DNA of 40,360 nucleotides from JBDNFP01 sp041689775. GTDB taxonomy: Bacteria > Bacteroidota > Bacteroidia > Cytophagales > Spirosomataceae. The notes under the pieces were generated by a model. It searched no databases. It was given only the letters and a program-made list of their open reading frames with translations, and was not told where the DNA came from. The stretch is taken from assembly GCA_041689775.1 (NCBI GenBank), contig JBDNFP010000269.1:1-40360 (forward strand). Direction: 5' to 3'. The number at the start of each line of letters is the position of its first letter. Position 1 is the stretch's first letter. Positions 8,254-16,174 of the stretch are shown piece after piece. The translations under genes were made by a program, and so were the position numbers.

Positions 8254-9837
8254 TTAGTGTTCTCCAACCGCTTCTACTCCTGGTATACTTACTGTTTTCA
8301 CGGTAATATTCCGGGAAGGTGCCGTGTGGTTTTTGAAATCCTGGATTATTTCTAACACGTCATAATCAATAAATACGGACTTTGATCCATCAATGATTAC
8401 CGTTGAATTATTTGGGATTTTATCGAGTGAGTTCCCAATACTTCCTTTGTTGAGAAATGAAACTTCTTCCGACAAATGCAAGGTAACCACATCATCCGCA
8501 TCTACTTCACCATTTTCTTTGTTGTAGTAGTAAGAATTCTGATAGTTTTTACGAAGAATAAAATAGACCGCGAATACCATACCAATAGCAATACCTTTCA
8601 GTAAATCAGTAACCAAGATGGCAACAACCGTGACTATAAACGGGGTAAATTGGTTCCAGCCCAGCTTATACATCCCTCGGTACAACGATACCTTGGAAAG
8701 CTTATATCCCACGAGTAACAGGATAGCAGCCAAGGAAGCAAGTGGTATCAAGTTGAGGTAGAAAGGAATAATAACGGCGGATAGCAATAAAATGGAACCG
8801 TGAAAAATGGTTGCCATTTTAGACTTACCACCGGAGGCAATATTGGCCGAGCTTCTTACGATTACCTGAGTAACCGGAAGTCCTCCGAGTAAACCTGAAA
8901 CGATATTACCTACCCCTTGTGCTTTCAACTCGCGATTAGTGGGCGTATTACGCTTCAACGGGTCAAGCTTATCGGTGGCCTCCACGGATAATAGCGTTTC
9001 CAAACTGGCCACAATGGCAAGTGTAAGCGCTATGGTGTAGACATTTGGGTTGGTGATAAACGAAAAATCCGGGAATTTTAGAAATCCGATAAACTCCGCC
9101 GGAGTAGATGCTACTGGCAGCTGTACCAGGTGCTCTCCTGACATCGCCCAATCAGGTTTGAAACCTATAAATAGCTGATTAATCACAATGCCGAGCAAAA
9201 CCACAAAGAGGGCTCCCGGCAAAAAACGGAAAAGCTGAATTCTCTTCATGAAAGGCCGGTCGAAAAGCAGCAAGAGTCCAATGGATATCAAGGAGATGAT
9301 GATGGCACCGATTTGACTATACCGAACGGAATAGTAGAGCTCACTGAATGTATTATGACCGTCTTTTTGGATAAAGGCATCGTCACCAATAAAATCTTTA
9401 TCGTACCCAAATATATGGGGTATCTCTTTCAGAACCAGCGTGATACCAATTGCCGCTAGCATACCTTTAATGACGGAGGAGGGGAAATAATATCCGATAA
9501 TACCTGCTTTTAGAAATCCAGCAATTACTTGTATTACACCCGCTATTACCACCGCTAGCAAAAAGGCCTCAAAACTTCCTAACGTATCAAGGGCGTCCAG
9601 GACAATAACGACTAATCCGGCGGCTGGGCCTGAAACTCCAAGGGAGGAACCGCTCAATACTCCAACTAGTATGCCTCCCACTACTCCGGCTATAATTCCC
9701 GAAAAAAGTAGATCAGTTCGGCCGGTAGAGGCTAGTGCTACTCCTAAACAAAGAGGTAACGCCACCAGATAAACGACCAGGCCTGCGGGGAGATCATACT
9801 TTAAGTTTGCAAATAGATTATTTTTGTTAATGGCCAT
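8254..9837 (-). CDS. SulP (SLC26) family anion transporter, probable bicarbonate carrier
   Basis: This 527-residue protein is a full-length SulP transporter. The N-terminal signature DLPAGLVVYLVALPLCLGVALAS marks the first transmembrane segment, and GSSLGVSGPAAGLVVIVL matches the substrate-site region with its conserved SGP. About 12 hydrophobic segments run to near residue 425. A short cytoplasmic STAS-like domain follows (about 440-527, with VVTLHLSEEVSFLNKGSI and TVIIDGSKSVFIDYD). Family substrates include sulfate, bicarbonate and dicarboxylates. The gene lies 42 bp downstream of a beta-carbonic anhydrase on the same strand, so sodium-dependent or proton-coupled bicarbonate uptake (BicA-like) is the best inference. 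Sulfate remains possible, but no sulfate-assimilation gene is nearby. Confidence 0.9.
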   Translation of the reverse strand: MAINKNNLFANLKYDLPAGLVVYLVALPLCLGVALASTGRTDLLFSGIIAGVVGGILVGVLSGSSLGVSGPAAGLVVIVLDALDTLGSFEAFLLAVVIAGVIQVIAGFLKAGIIGYYFPSSVIKGMLAAIGITLVLKEIPHIFGYDKDFIGDDAFIQKDGHNTFSELYYSVRYSQIGAIIISLISIGLLLLFDRPFMKRIQLFRFLPGALFVVLLGIVINQLFIGFKPDWAMSGEHLVQLPVASTPAEFIGFLKFPDFSFITNPNVYTIALTLAIVASLETLLSVEATDKLDPLKRNTPTNRELKAQGVGNIVSGLLGGLPVTQVIVRSSANIASGGKSKMATIFHGSILLLSAVIIPFYLNLIPLASLAAILLLVGYKLSKVSLYRGMYKLGWNQFTPFIVTVVAILVTDLLKGIAIGMVFAVYFILRKNYQNSYYYNKENGEVDADDVVTLHLSEEVSFLNKGSIGNSLDKIPNNSTVIIDGSKSVFIDYDVLEIIQDFKNHTAPSRNITVKTVSIPGVEAVGEH

Positions 9838-9879
9838 TTTCGAGTTATTTGTTCAGAAATTTATTTCGATCGACGTTGA

Positions 9880-10527
9880 TTAAACAACCTGGGGTAATTC
9901 GAATAAATAAGGACCTTCGATATTGTCGGAGTTACTTGTCAGCAATTTTAGATCAACGAGTAGCCCGTTACTCAGGTCGTACACAACGCCGTGTAATTGG
10001 AGAGATTTACCCTGTGACCAGGCATTCTGAATAATCGAGGTTTTAGCCAGGTCCATGACCTGTTCTTGAACGTTCAATTCTACCAGGCGGTTGCTACGTT
10101 CTTTTATATCCAGAATAGCGTTCAACTCGTCTCTGTATAATCGGTAAACGTCTTTTATGTGGCGCAGCCAATTGTCAATAAGACCCACTGACTTATTACC
10201 CATGGCCGCATTTACACCCCCACAGCCATAGTGGCCACAGACAATGATATGCTTCACTTCGAGTACATTTACCGCGTAGTCGAGTACGCTAAGCATACTC
10301 ATATCGGTATGGATTACCATGTTGGCAATATTGCGGTGTACAAACACTTCGCCGGGTAATGTGCCCGTTATTTCGTTGGCGGGTACGCGGCTGTCCGAAC
10401 AGCCAATCCAAAGAAACTGGGGTTGCTGGCCTTTTGAAAGTCTATCAAAAAAGCCGGGCTCAGATTCATTCATCTGATCTACCCATTTTTTATTGTTATC
10501 GAATAGGTTTTGATAGGTCTGTGGCAT
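9880..10527 (-). CDS. can: beta-class carbonic anhydrase
   Basis: This 215-residue enzyme interconverts carbon dioxide and bicarbonate using a zinc ion. The beta-class ligands are visible: Cys43-x-Asp45-x-Arg47 in IGCSDSRVPA, and His99 and Cys102 in CGHYGCGGVNAAM. Asp45 and Arg47 form the catalytic dyad. The VFVHRNIANMV segment (61-71) is also typical. It has no signal peptide, so it is cytoplasmic. It is the first gene of a pair with the SulP transporter, which suggests a bicarbonate supply unit feeding carboxylases and nucleotide synthesis. Start at ATG 10527 gives the usual family length. The promoter is not evident. Confidence 0.95.
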   Translation of the reverse strand: MPQTYQNLFDNNKKWVDQMNESEPGFFDRLSKGQQPQFLWIGCSDSRVPANEITGTLPGEVFVHRNIANMVIHTDMSMLSVLDYAVNVLEVKHIIVCGHYGCGGVNAAMGNKSVGLIDNWLRHIKDVYRLYRDELNAILDIKERSNRLVELNVQEQVMDLAKTSIIQNAWSQGKSLQLHGVVYDLSNGLLVDLKLLTSNSDNIEGPYLFELPQVV

Positions 10528-10724
10528 TGTACTTTCAAGTTTAAATTGGTAGGTTAACGTACTATATTTTCTTTCAAAACAAGGATATAGTGGCCTGGGT
10601 TGAAAGAAAGGTAGATATTAGAAAAGGCGTATGATTATTATTTTAATCCAGTTTGTGGATTGAACCTGTGCATGGAAAAAGTTACAAAAACATTTATTTT
10701 CCTAAATGTCAGATTATTAATAAG

Positions 10725-11021
10725 TTACGAAAAAATAGCGAAATCTGGTGGAGGTGTAAAGCAGTCAAGGTTGAAGGTACTGCCCGGTAAAGGTAGATGG
10801 TCAAAAGCGGCACTAGGTAGCGTATACGCAAATGATGGGCCGTTGTCGGCAAGGGAATTGTTGAATAACGAAACTATCGGATTGGGGTTGGTTTCGTTAC
10901 TATCGGAGGTTTCACAATTCTCGACTAGTTCAGTATCTATATCATAAAGATATTTGCTTCCGCCAGCGAAGGCACTGGCCATACAAATACCGAGTAATAT
11001 GATAAAGAATAGATTTTTCAT
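10725..11021 (-). CDS. small exported protein, 98 residues
   Basis: I do not recognise the family. The N-terminus MKNLFFIILLGICMASAFAG is a clear signal peptide with likely cleavage after AFA. The mature part of about 78 residues is acidic and rich in Asn, Ser, Pro and Asp (SDSNETNPNPIVSLFNN), with two Cys (about residues 36 and 86) that could form a disulfide. The opposite-strand frame over the same region is less protein-like. A hairpin at 11050-11082 separates it from the micro-protein gene upstream. It is likely secreted or periplasmic; function unknown. Confidence 0.6.
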   Translation of the reverse strand: MKNLFFIILLGICMASAFAGGSKYLYDIDTELVENCETSDSNETNPNPIVSLFNNSLADNGPSFAYTLPSAAFDHLPLPGSTFNLDCFTPPPDFAIFS

Positions 11022-11049
11022 TAATAGTAGTTACTGTAAGTACGGAAAA

Positions 11050-11082
11050 CCGGGGAAAGTAACCTTGTGTTATTTTCCCCGG
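11050..11082 (-). terminator. hairpin after the micro-protein gene
   Basis: CCGGGGAAA (11050-11058) pairs with TTTCCCCGG (11074-11082). On the minus strand it lies 10 bp after the stop of the 34-codon gene and is followed by TTTTCCG. It ends that transcript or attenuates read-through into the 98-residue gene. Confidence 0.6.
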
Positions 11083-11091
11083 ATCATATTC

Positions 11092-11196
11092 TTATCTCTT
11101 GTAACTTTTCTCGTGCTTTTCCAGCCAACGGCCAACCATAAACGCTGAACCTAGAAGTACAGCATAAAATACAAGAGCAACAATTGTCATGAACAT
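11092..11196 (-). CDS. candidate 34-residue single-TM micro-protein
   Basis: ATG at 11196 opens a 34-codon frame ending in TAA at 11092. The peptide starts MFMTIVALVFYAVLLGSAFM (a single hydrophobic helix) and ends in a charged tail, GRWLEKHEKSYKR. A second ATG two codons in could also be used. A 9-bp GC-rich hairpin follows the stop at once, as expected for a short independent transcript. The layout, a membrane helix followed by a basic C-terminal tail, resembles small accessory subunits of respiratory or transport complexes, but I cannot assign one. No strong ribosome-binding site is seen. Support comes from composition, topology and the terminator. Confidence 0.5.
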   Translation of the reverse strand: MFMTIVALVFYAVLLGSAFMVGRWLEKHEKSYKR

Positions 11197-11280
11197 AACT
11201 CTATCGCTTTAATTGAAATAATTCTGTTTTCACAAAAATACAAACAGATTACGTTAAGGACGAACCTTTACGTGAATTTA

Positions 11281-12405
11281 TTATAAAACTCCCTTGGTAG
11301 AAGGCAGTATATCGAGTGCTTTCAAATCTCGTTTGACGGCCATCTTGATTGCTTTTGCAAACGCCTTGAAGATTGCTTCAATCTTGTGATGCTCGTTTTG
11401 ACCCTCGATTTTTATGTTTAGATTAGAAAGAGAGGTGTCAGAGAAAGACTTGAAGAAGTGGTGAAACATTTCCGTGGGCATTTCTCCGATTTTCTCCCGT
11501 TTAAACTCCGCATCCCAAACCATCCAAGGGCGGCCGGAGAAATCGATGGCTACCTGGGCCAGAGCTTCGTCCATGGGTAGTAAAAAACCATACCGGCTAA
11601 TACCTCGCTTATCACCAAGTGCTTGCCGGTAGGCCTCGCCAAGGGCCAAAGCAGTGTCTTCAATGGTGTGGTGCTCGTCGATATGTAAGTCGCCTTTTAC
11701 CTCAATTTTTAAGTCTGCCCCGGAGTGCCGGGCCAACTGATCGAGCATGTGGTCAAAAAAACCTAAACCGGTATGAATTGCCGAGCGTCCACTACCATCC
11801 AGGTTGAGTTCGATCCTTATTTCAGTCTCTTTGGTATTGCGCTGAATGGTGGCAGTCCGGGAAGGAAGTTTAATGTGTTCGTATATGGCGTCCCAGTCAG
11901 ACGAAACCAACAAAATAGCTTCATCAACTTCTTTACTGATACCTTCTGTGGGTAATGCCTCTGCTATGTAGATAGCCTTACAGCCTAAATTAACCGCTAA
12001 TTGGGCGTCAGTAATGCGATCGCCGAGAACGTAGCTATTGGCTAGATCATAAGATCCGTCAAAATATTGATTCAAGAGGGCTGTTCCGGGCTTGCGGGTA
12101 GGGGCTTGTTCGTGCGGGAAAGTACGGTCTACATGGATAGCCGTGAAGTGGATATTTTCTCCTTCCAGTATTTTTAGCATTTTGTTCTGAGCTGGCCAGA
12201 AGGTGTCTTCGGGAAAAGAGTTGGTACCAAGTCCATCCTGATTGGTTACCATCACCAATTCAAAATCTGTTTCCTCGGCTATCCGGCGGAGGTTGGAGAT
12301 GGCTTTGGGTAAGAATTCTAGCTTTTCTAGGGAGTCAACCTGGAAATCTGTTGGCGGCTCTACGATGATCGTTCCGTCCCGATCAATAAATAGTACTTTT
12401 TTCAT
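11281..12405 (-). CDS. hisB: bifunctional histidinol-phosphatase / imidazoleglycerol-phosphate dehydratase
   Basis: This 374-residue protein performs steps 6 and 8 of histidine synthesis. The N-terminal HAD-type phosphatase (about 1-165) has the catalytic motif DRDGTI with Asp8 and Asp10, plus VTNQDGLGT and KPGTALL. The C-terminal dehydratase (about 180-374) shows the manganese-binding His motifs, HTGLGFFDHMLDQLARH and DEHHTIEDTALALGEA, then FFKSFSDTSLSNLNI. The fusion is common in Bacteroidota and gammaproteobacteria. The rest of the visible his genes (hisG, hisD, hisC) lie about 23 kb away on the other strand, so this copy is not in their operon. A possible -7 box upstream (GACCTTTG on the minus strand near 12437) has one mismatch to consensus. 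Confidence 0.96.
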   Translation of the reverse strand: MKKVLFIDRDGTIIVEPPTDFQVDSLEKLEFLPKAISNLRRIAEETDFELVMVTNQDGLGTNSFPEDTFWPAQNKMLKILEGENIHFTAIHVDRTFPHEQAPTRKPGTALLNQYFDGSYDLANSYVLGDRITDAQLAVNLGCKAIYIAEALPTEGISKEVDEAILLVSSDWDAIYEHIKLPSRTATIQRNTKETEIRIELNLDGSGRSAIHTGLGFFDHMLDQLARHSGADLKIEVKGDLHIDEHHTIEDTALALGEAYRQALGDKRGISRYGFLLPMDEALAQVAIDFSGRPWMVWDAEFKREKIGEMPTEMFHHFFKSFSDTSLSNLNIKIEGQNEHHKIEAIFKAFAKAIKMAVKRDLKALDILPSTKGVL

Positions 12406-12508
12406 TCAATGTTACGATTTCGAATAATACATACCTTACAAAGGTCGTAAAGATTGGTTAAAGTTGATTTGCGCACAAAAAATAACAGGCAGGCTGGCAA
12501 CGGCGATC

Positions 12509-14008
12509 CTAGCTGTTCAACAAAGCGGTATCGATTAAGAAATTTTCTACTATTTTCTTACTGTACCCTTTCCATCCTCCCCGAAAATCGCGTCCGGCAA
12601 TTTGTATGTAGCTGGCCATGTCCTCGGAATTGAGAAGAGGAAGAAGTTTTTCAAGGTTTCCTGCATACTTTATGAAATAACCGGAATACACCGTCGCTTC
12701 GGGGTTTTTGGCTAGTACGAAGGTAGGAGTCTTGTTCATGGGAGAAAAAACAATTTTTCTCCCAAATCCCGAATCTAGACTCTGTGCTCTCCCGAACGCG
12801 TACCAACTTACCGGGTTCTTTTTTCCATTATCTCTTTTGTCGAGCTTTGACTTTTGCGATATCAGGTATTGGTAGGTACAAGGATAGTCGGCTCGTAGTA
12901 TTTCTTCGGGGAGGATGGTATTCTTTCCTTCCGAATTTTTCCGGTAAGGAAACAGGATATATTCCGTTGTTGATTCCTGCCCGGGTTTTATTCTGGAAGC
13001 TTTTATTACCGGTTTTAATATGGATTTTTCAAGAATAGCCACCACTCCAAGCTTAGAGACAGCCCTCACGTGGGTAACTGAAAGGGTATCAAGGATGGTG
13101 AACAAAAATACTTTGTCGCTGAGGGTGGTAATTCCCACGGAGATTTTACAAATATCACCTAACCGAACAGATCGATTGGTTGTGATGGAAGGAGGGGAAA
13201 TAGAGAGCTGCCAAAGGTCAAAATTAGCTAGTTCCTGAAAATCAATGACTCTGCCCTTGTACTCATAGGAGGCATTGCTTAGCTCGTACCGAAAATCAGC
13301 TTGTTGTTTTTTGTTAAAAACGGTGATCGCGGCGTAAGTGCCTGTATTTTCAAATACTCGAAACGAACCAAAGTTGGTTATGAGGAGTAGGTTTCGGTTC
13401 ACCTGAAAAAACTGGCGTAAAGGGCGGGCGGTTTCAGAAAAGAAGTAAGAATTTGGGGTAATGTACCCACAAACCCCCGTGGTATTCAGTAGGTGGTTGG
13501 CTAGTTCAAAAAAAGCCACGTAGGTATCTGTCGAGCCTGATTTGCAAAAAGTGTAGTGTTCCTGAAGGTAAACTCGTTGATTCTTCGGCAGGTTCTGAAT
13601 TCTTATATAGGGTGGATTACCGATAATGTAGTCAAAGTTGCCGGGGCGCGTCTGCCATTGGAGTAAGGCATCTCGGTGGAATAGTTTCCAATCGACCGAA
13701 ATGCCAACCGAGGCTATTTCCTTATCGAGGGCGGCGCGGCATAACTCCAAAGCTTCGGCGTCAATATCCCATCCATAAACCACCTCCAAATTCTTTTTTA
13801 GAGAGTCAGTAGGTGAGATCTCGATAATTCTTTGAACCACCGAAACCAAAAACCGACCATCACCGCAGGCAGGATCAAGTACTTTTTTGCCTAAAAAGTG
13901 ATCCGAAGTCATCCCTACTTCATCCAGTATTTTATCAACAATGTGCGCGGGGGTGTATACTTGTCCAAGGAGTTTTTTTCGGTCATATATTCGAGTCAGC
14001 GATGCCAT
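12509..14008 (-). CDS. N6-adenine DNA methyltransferase (type II modification enzyme)
   Basis: This 499-residue protein is an Eco57I/TaqI-class adenine methyltransferase. After GQVYTPAHIVDKIL, motif I (the SAM site) is VLDPACGDGRFL around residue 45, the acidic motif II is GWDIDAEALELC (79-90), and the catalytic motif IV is NPPY at 131-134, which defines N6-adenine or N4-cytosine enzymes, here adenine by the overall gamma-type layout. The C-terminal half (about 260-499) should be the target-recognition domain, with KISVGITTLSDKVF as a typical segment. It lies 45 bp downstream of a probable restriction endonuclease on the same strand. The expected role is to protect the chromosome from that nuclease; the recognition site cannot be read. 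Confidence 0.9.
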   Translation of the reverse strand: MASLTRIYDRKKLLGQVYTPAHIVDKILDEVGMTSDHFLGKKVLDPACGDGRFLVSVVQRIIEISPTDSLKKNLEVVYGWDIDAEALELCRAALDKEIASVGISVDWKLFHRDALLQWQTRPGNFDYIIGNPPYIRIQNLPKNQRVYLQEHYTFCKSGSTDTYVAFFELANHLLNTTGVCGYITPNSYFFSETARPLRQFFQVNRNLLLITNFGSFRVFENTGTYAAITVFNKKQQADFRYELSNASYEYKGRVIDFQELANFDLWQLSISPPSITTNRSVRLGDICKISVGITTLSDKVFLFTILDTLSVTHVRAVSKLGVVAILEKSILKPVIKASRIKPGQESTTEYILFPYRKNSEGKNTILPEEILRADYPCTYQYLISQKSKLDKRDNGKKNPVSWYAFGRAQSLDSGFGRKIVFSPMNKTPTFVLAKNPEATVYSGYFIKYAGNLEKLLPLLNSEDMASYIQIAGRDFRGGWKGYSKKIVENFLIDTALLNS

Positions 14009-14053
14009 AATTACTTCTAAAATCCGATACGGAGGGTAATGAGTTTTTTGTTA

Positions 14054-14722
14054 CTATTTCTTCTTAAGAGCAGGCGGGTGTAGTTTGCATACCTTGAATC
14101 CCTTCATATGTTTCATAAACTCAGTAATGGTCGGTGAACTGATATCGCCAAAATGTATTTCGTAGGTATTCTCCTGAAACATGAACTCCGACTTATTAGC
14201 CCTGGTTCGTTTCGTGCCAGCCGGATACAACGTTCCCAAACGGCCCTCTTCTACCGCTGATTTGTCCACGAATCCGAGTAAGGAGGCGATGGTTCCCTCT
14301 GACTCGGATTGATGGAGCGACAGGCAAAAGTAATGAGTTGTTCGGGAATTTGGTTTGTGAAGTTGGGACGAAGGGATGTTTAATACGTAATCTTCCCCGA
14401 GTGTGCCACTTTGCCGCTTCATTGATTTGATATCAAGTGAAAAGAAGTTTTCAGCGGTCCGGAGCACAAAATCCTGGCCCCAGTCCTGACCATCGGTGGC
14501 GCCAAACGATCGCTGCGGCCTTGGTAGCTGGTAAACGTCGGCAAAAATTACTTCTCCCAAGCTCTCGGTAAAGCGTAGCATTCTCGTCAGGCCTTTTCGG
14601 TCGGAAGATTTGTCCCAAATATTGGCTACCCGGTGATGGGCCAATGAGTGCTCTACAAGCTGTCGAGCGCAGGCCTTTTGCTCCTCCGTGACTTGTAGTT
14701 GTGTGTAGTATTTATTGATCAA
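14054..14722 (-). CDS. probable type II restriction endonuclease, PD-(D/E)xK fold
   Basis: This 222-residue soluble protein precedes the adenine methyltransferase. It has a plausible PD-(D/E)xK active site: Glu57 in the helix RFTESLGEVIFADVY, Asp84 in GQDF, then D97-I-K99 in FSLDIKSMKRQ, where Asp97 and Lys99 form the DxK half. The strand-rich part that follows (DYVLNIPSSQL, HYFCLSLHQSES) fits the nuclease core. I assign it by motif and by the adjacency of a solitary adenine methyltransferase. Its ATG lies within the last codons of the lipoprotein gene (11-bp overlap), so translation may be coupled. It could alternatively be a non-restriction nuclease, but no other cognate partner for the methylase is present. 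Confidence 0.72.
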   Translation of the reverse strand: MINKYYTQLQVTEEQKACARQLVEHSLAHHRVANIWDKSSDRKGLTRMLRFTESLGEVIFADVYQLPRPQRSFGATDGQDWGQDFVLRTAENFFSLDIKSMKRQSGTLGEDYVLNIPSSQLHKPNSRTTHYFCLSLHQSESEGTIASLLGFVDKSAVEEGRLGTLYPAGTKRTRANKSEFMFQENTYEIHFGDISSPTITEFMKHMKGFKVCKLHPPALKKK

Positions 14723-15527
14723 AATAAGTTCTCATTTGTTTGAAAGCCAATAAGTACTCCTTCGTCAAGGTTTCTGCCCTCGGGAATTTCTTCACCGTTC
14801 GAATCGCTAATTTGAGGTATTCGTATCCTACCAGAGCGTCGGTTTCGTCGTAAAAACCTTCCTGCCAACGCCTGCTGAAGGCAGTTTTTTTACTGAGCCC
14901 CAAACCGTGTGAGTAAAAAACAAAGGGGGAACTGATGATTCCGGTTTCGAAATAATTTTGCTTGTTTTCTTCAACACAAGAAAAGTACTGGATCAGGTAG
15001 TCGAGGTGCTTCATGGTTCGTGCTTTGATCTGTTCCTTGGTTTCTTTTTTTGTCGGCTTTACTCGCCATAGGTTCTGTTTGGGCGCTAATAGGTCAAGGT
15101 CCTTGTACTGGTACTGATTACTTTTCTGGCACAAGAGTGTGATTTCTCCGTCCGTCAGGTTATCATCCAATAGGGTCAGAATAAGTGTCTGATCATCTAA
15201 ATCAACTACTTCAAAATAGTAGGGGAGCGTATTGATTTTTAATTGAAGACTTAATGTATTGTCATCCATGCCCCAGGTACCCTGCCGAAATGGGGTACGG
15301 GTGGAGAAGAAAGCACAGTGGTCACCATTATAGAGTGAAAACGTTGAATTAGCCAGCACCTGACTTTGGGCCTCGATTTTTCGACTATTTTCTAGTGATT
15401 CCGGAGTAGCTAACCCACTGGGCGAGTAGGAAATGCGGGATATTTTCCAGGTATTGACGAGTGGGTTTTCTTGCTTACAACCTCCCAGGAACAGTGATAG
15501 ACTTATGATGAAACAACGTAGTAGCAT
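14712..15527 (-). CDS. lipoprotein with lipocalin-like N-terminal domain
   Basis: The 271-residue product starts with a lipoprotein signal (MLLRCFIISLSLFLGGC, lipobox Cys17). The following PLVNTWKISRISY resembles the opening strand of small lipocalin-like domains (LxGTWxL) of Bacteroidota lipoproteins, and a beta-rich region extends to about residue 135. The remaining half is helical and charged and has no family I recognise. The stop overlaps the start of the restriction-endonuclease gene by 11 bp, an unexpected coupling for an envelope protein. Upstream 49 bp is another minus-strand membrane protein gene, so all could be one transcript. The role is unknown; involvement in host defence would be speculation. 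Confidence 0.75.
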   Translation of the reverse strand: MLLRCFIISLSLFLGGCKQENPLVNTWKISRISYSPSGLATPESLENSRKIEAQSQVLANSTFSLYNGDHCAFFSTRTPFRQGTWGMDDNTLSLQLKINTLPYYFEVVDLDDQTLILTLLDDNLTDGEITLLCQKSNQYQYKDLDLLAPKQNLWRVKPTKKETKEQIKARTMKHLDYLIQYFSCVEENKQNYFETGIISSPFVFYSHGLGLSKKTAFSRRWQEGFYDETDALVGYEYLKLAIRTVKKFPRAETLTKEYLLAFKQMRTYFDQ

Positions 15528-15576
15528 TTAGTGAACGCACCTTTATTTTGTAAGTGGTTTATGATTGCATGGCTTT

Positions 15577-16077
15577 CTAGAACAATTTACTCCATGCATA
15601 CCGAATTAACAAAAGTAGCGCAATAAAGCCCAAGACGAGATAAGAAAAAGGAACGTAAGTAAAGGCAATGAGGCGAAGGCGGTCAAGTACCCACATGATT
15701 CCCATCAAGCAGGTAATGAGGATAAGAAAGCCAGCAATCTGATCGAATCCGGGGATGCGTTCGAAGGGTATTTTCTTTTTGATAAGTACCAAGGTAAGGA
15801 CCATCGAAAGGATAGGAAGAAATTGCATCACTAGATTGACCTGCCAGATACTTTGCCTCTCAAACAAGAACAGATACACATTTAGGGTGATGGCAAATAC
15901 TCCGGGAACGCAGGTCAGGTACACGAGTACCGCAAAGACCCAAGCCCAGGTCGTGACTCTTTGACTCCCGTAGGCAAGGTATCCTAACATCCAGGCAATG
16001 AGCGGTACGGCCGCGAAGTAACCCGCCAGATAGAGTGAATAATTTCCAAATTGATGGTAAAGATCTTGGAGGGTCAT
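15577..16077 (-). CDS. multi-pass membrane protein, hypothetical
   Basis: This 166-residue protein consists almost entirely of hydrophobic segments: about 14-33, 42-70, 78-98, 108-128 and 140-162, giving roughly five helices. The loops contain basic residues such as KKKIPFERIPG (about 99-109). There is no signal peptide, catalytic motif or recognisable family signature. It is separated from the upstream Ppx-like gene by a hairpin at 16129-16159, so it may be transcribed by read-through or from its own promoter. Function unknown. Confidence 0.75.
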   Translation of the reverse strand: MTLQDLYHQFGNYSLYLAGYFAAVPLIAWMLGYLAYGSQRVTTWAWVFAVLVYLTCVPGVFAITLNVYLFLFERQSIWQVNLVMQFLPILSMVLTLVLIKKKIPFERIPGFDQIAGFLILITCLMGIMWVLDRLRLIAFTYVPFSYLVLGFIALLLLIRYAWSKLF

Positions 16078-16128
16078 GAGTCAAGAAAGAATGGGATTGG
16101 TATTAATCAAGAGTTAAGGTACCATGCA

Positions 16129-16159
16129 AAAGGGGACGATTCGAAAAACCGTCCCCTTT
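16129..16159 (-). terminator. 10-bp hairpin after the Ppx-like gene
   Basis: AAAGGGGACG (16129-16138) pairs with CGTCCCCTTT (16150-16159). On the minus strand it lies 15 bp after the stop of the Ppx/GppA-like gene and ends in CCCCTTTTGC. It probably closes the three-gene module. Confidence 0.65.
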
Positions 16160-16174
16160 GTTGCGCGTGAAAAA

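Noticed and set aside
10660..10947. 95-codon plus-strand frame
   Set aside because: It is the shadow of the 98-residue exported protein on the minus strand, which has a clean signal peptide.
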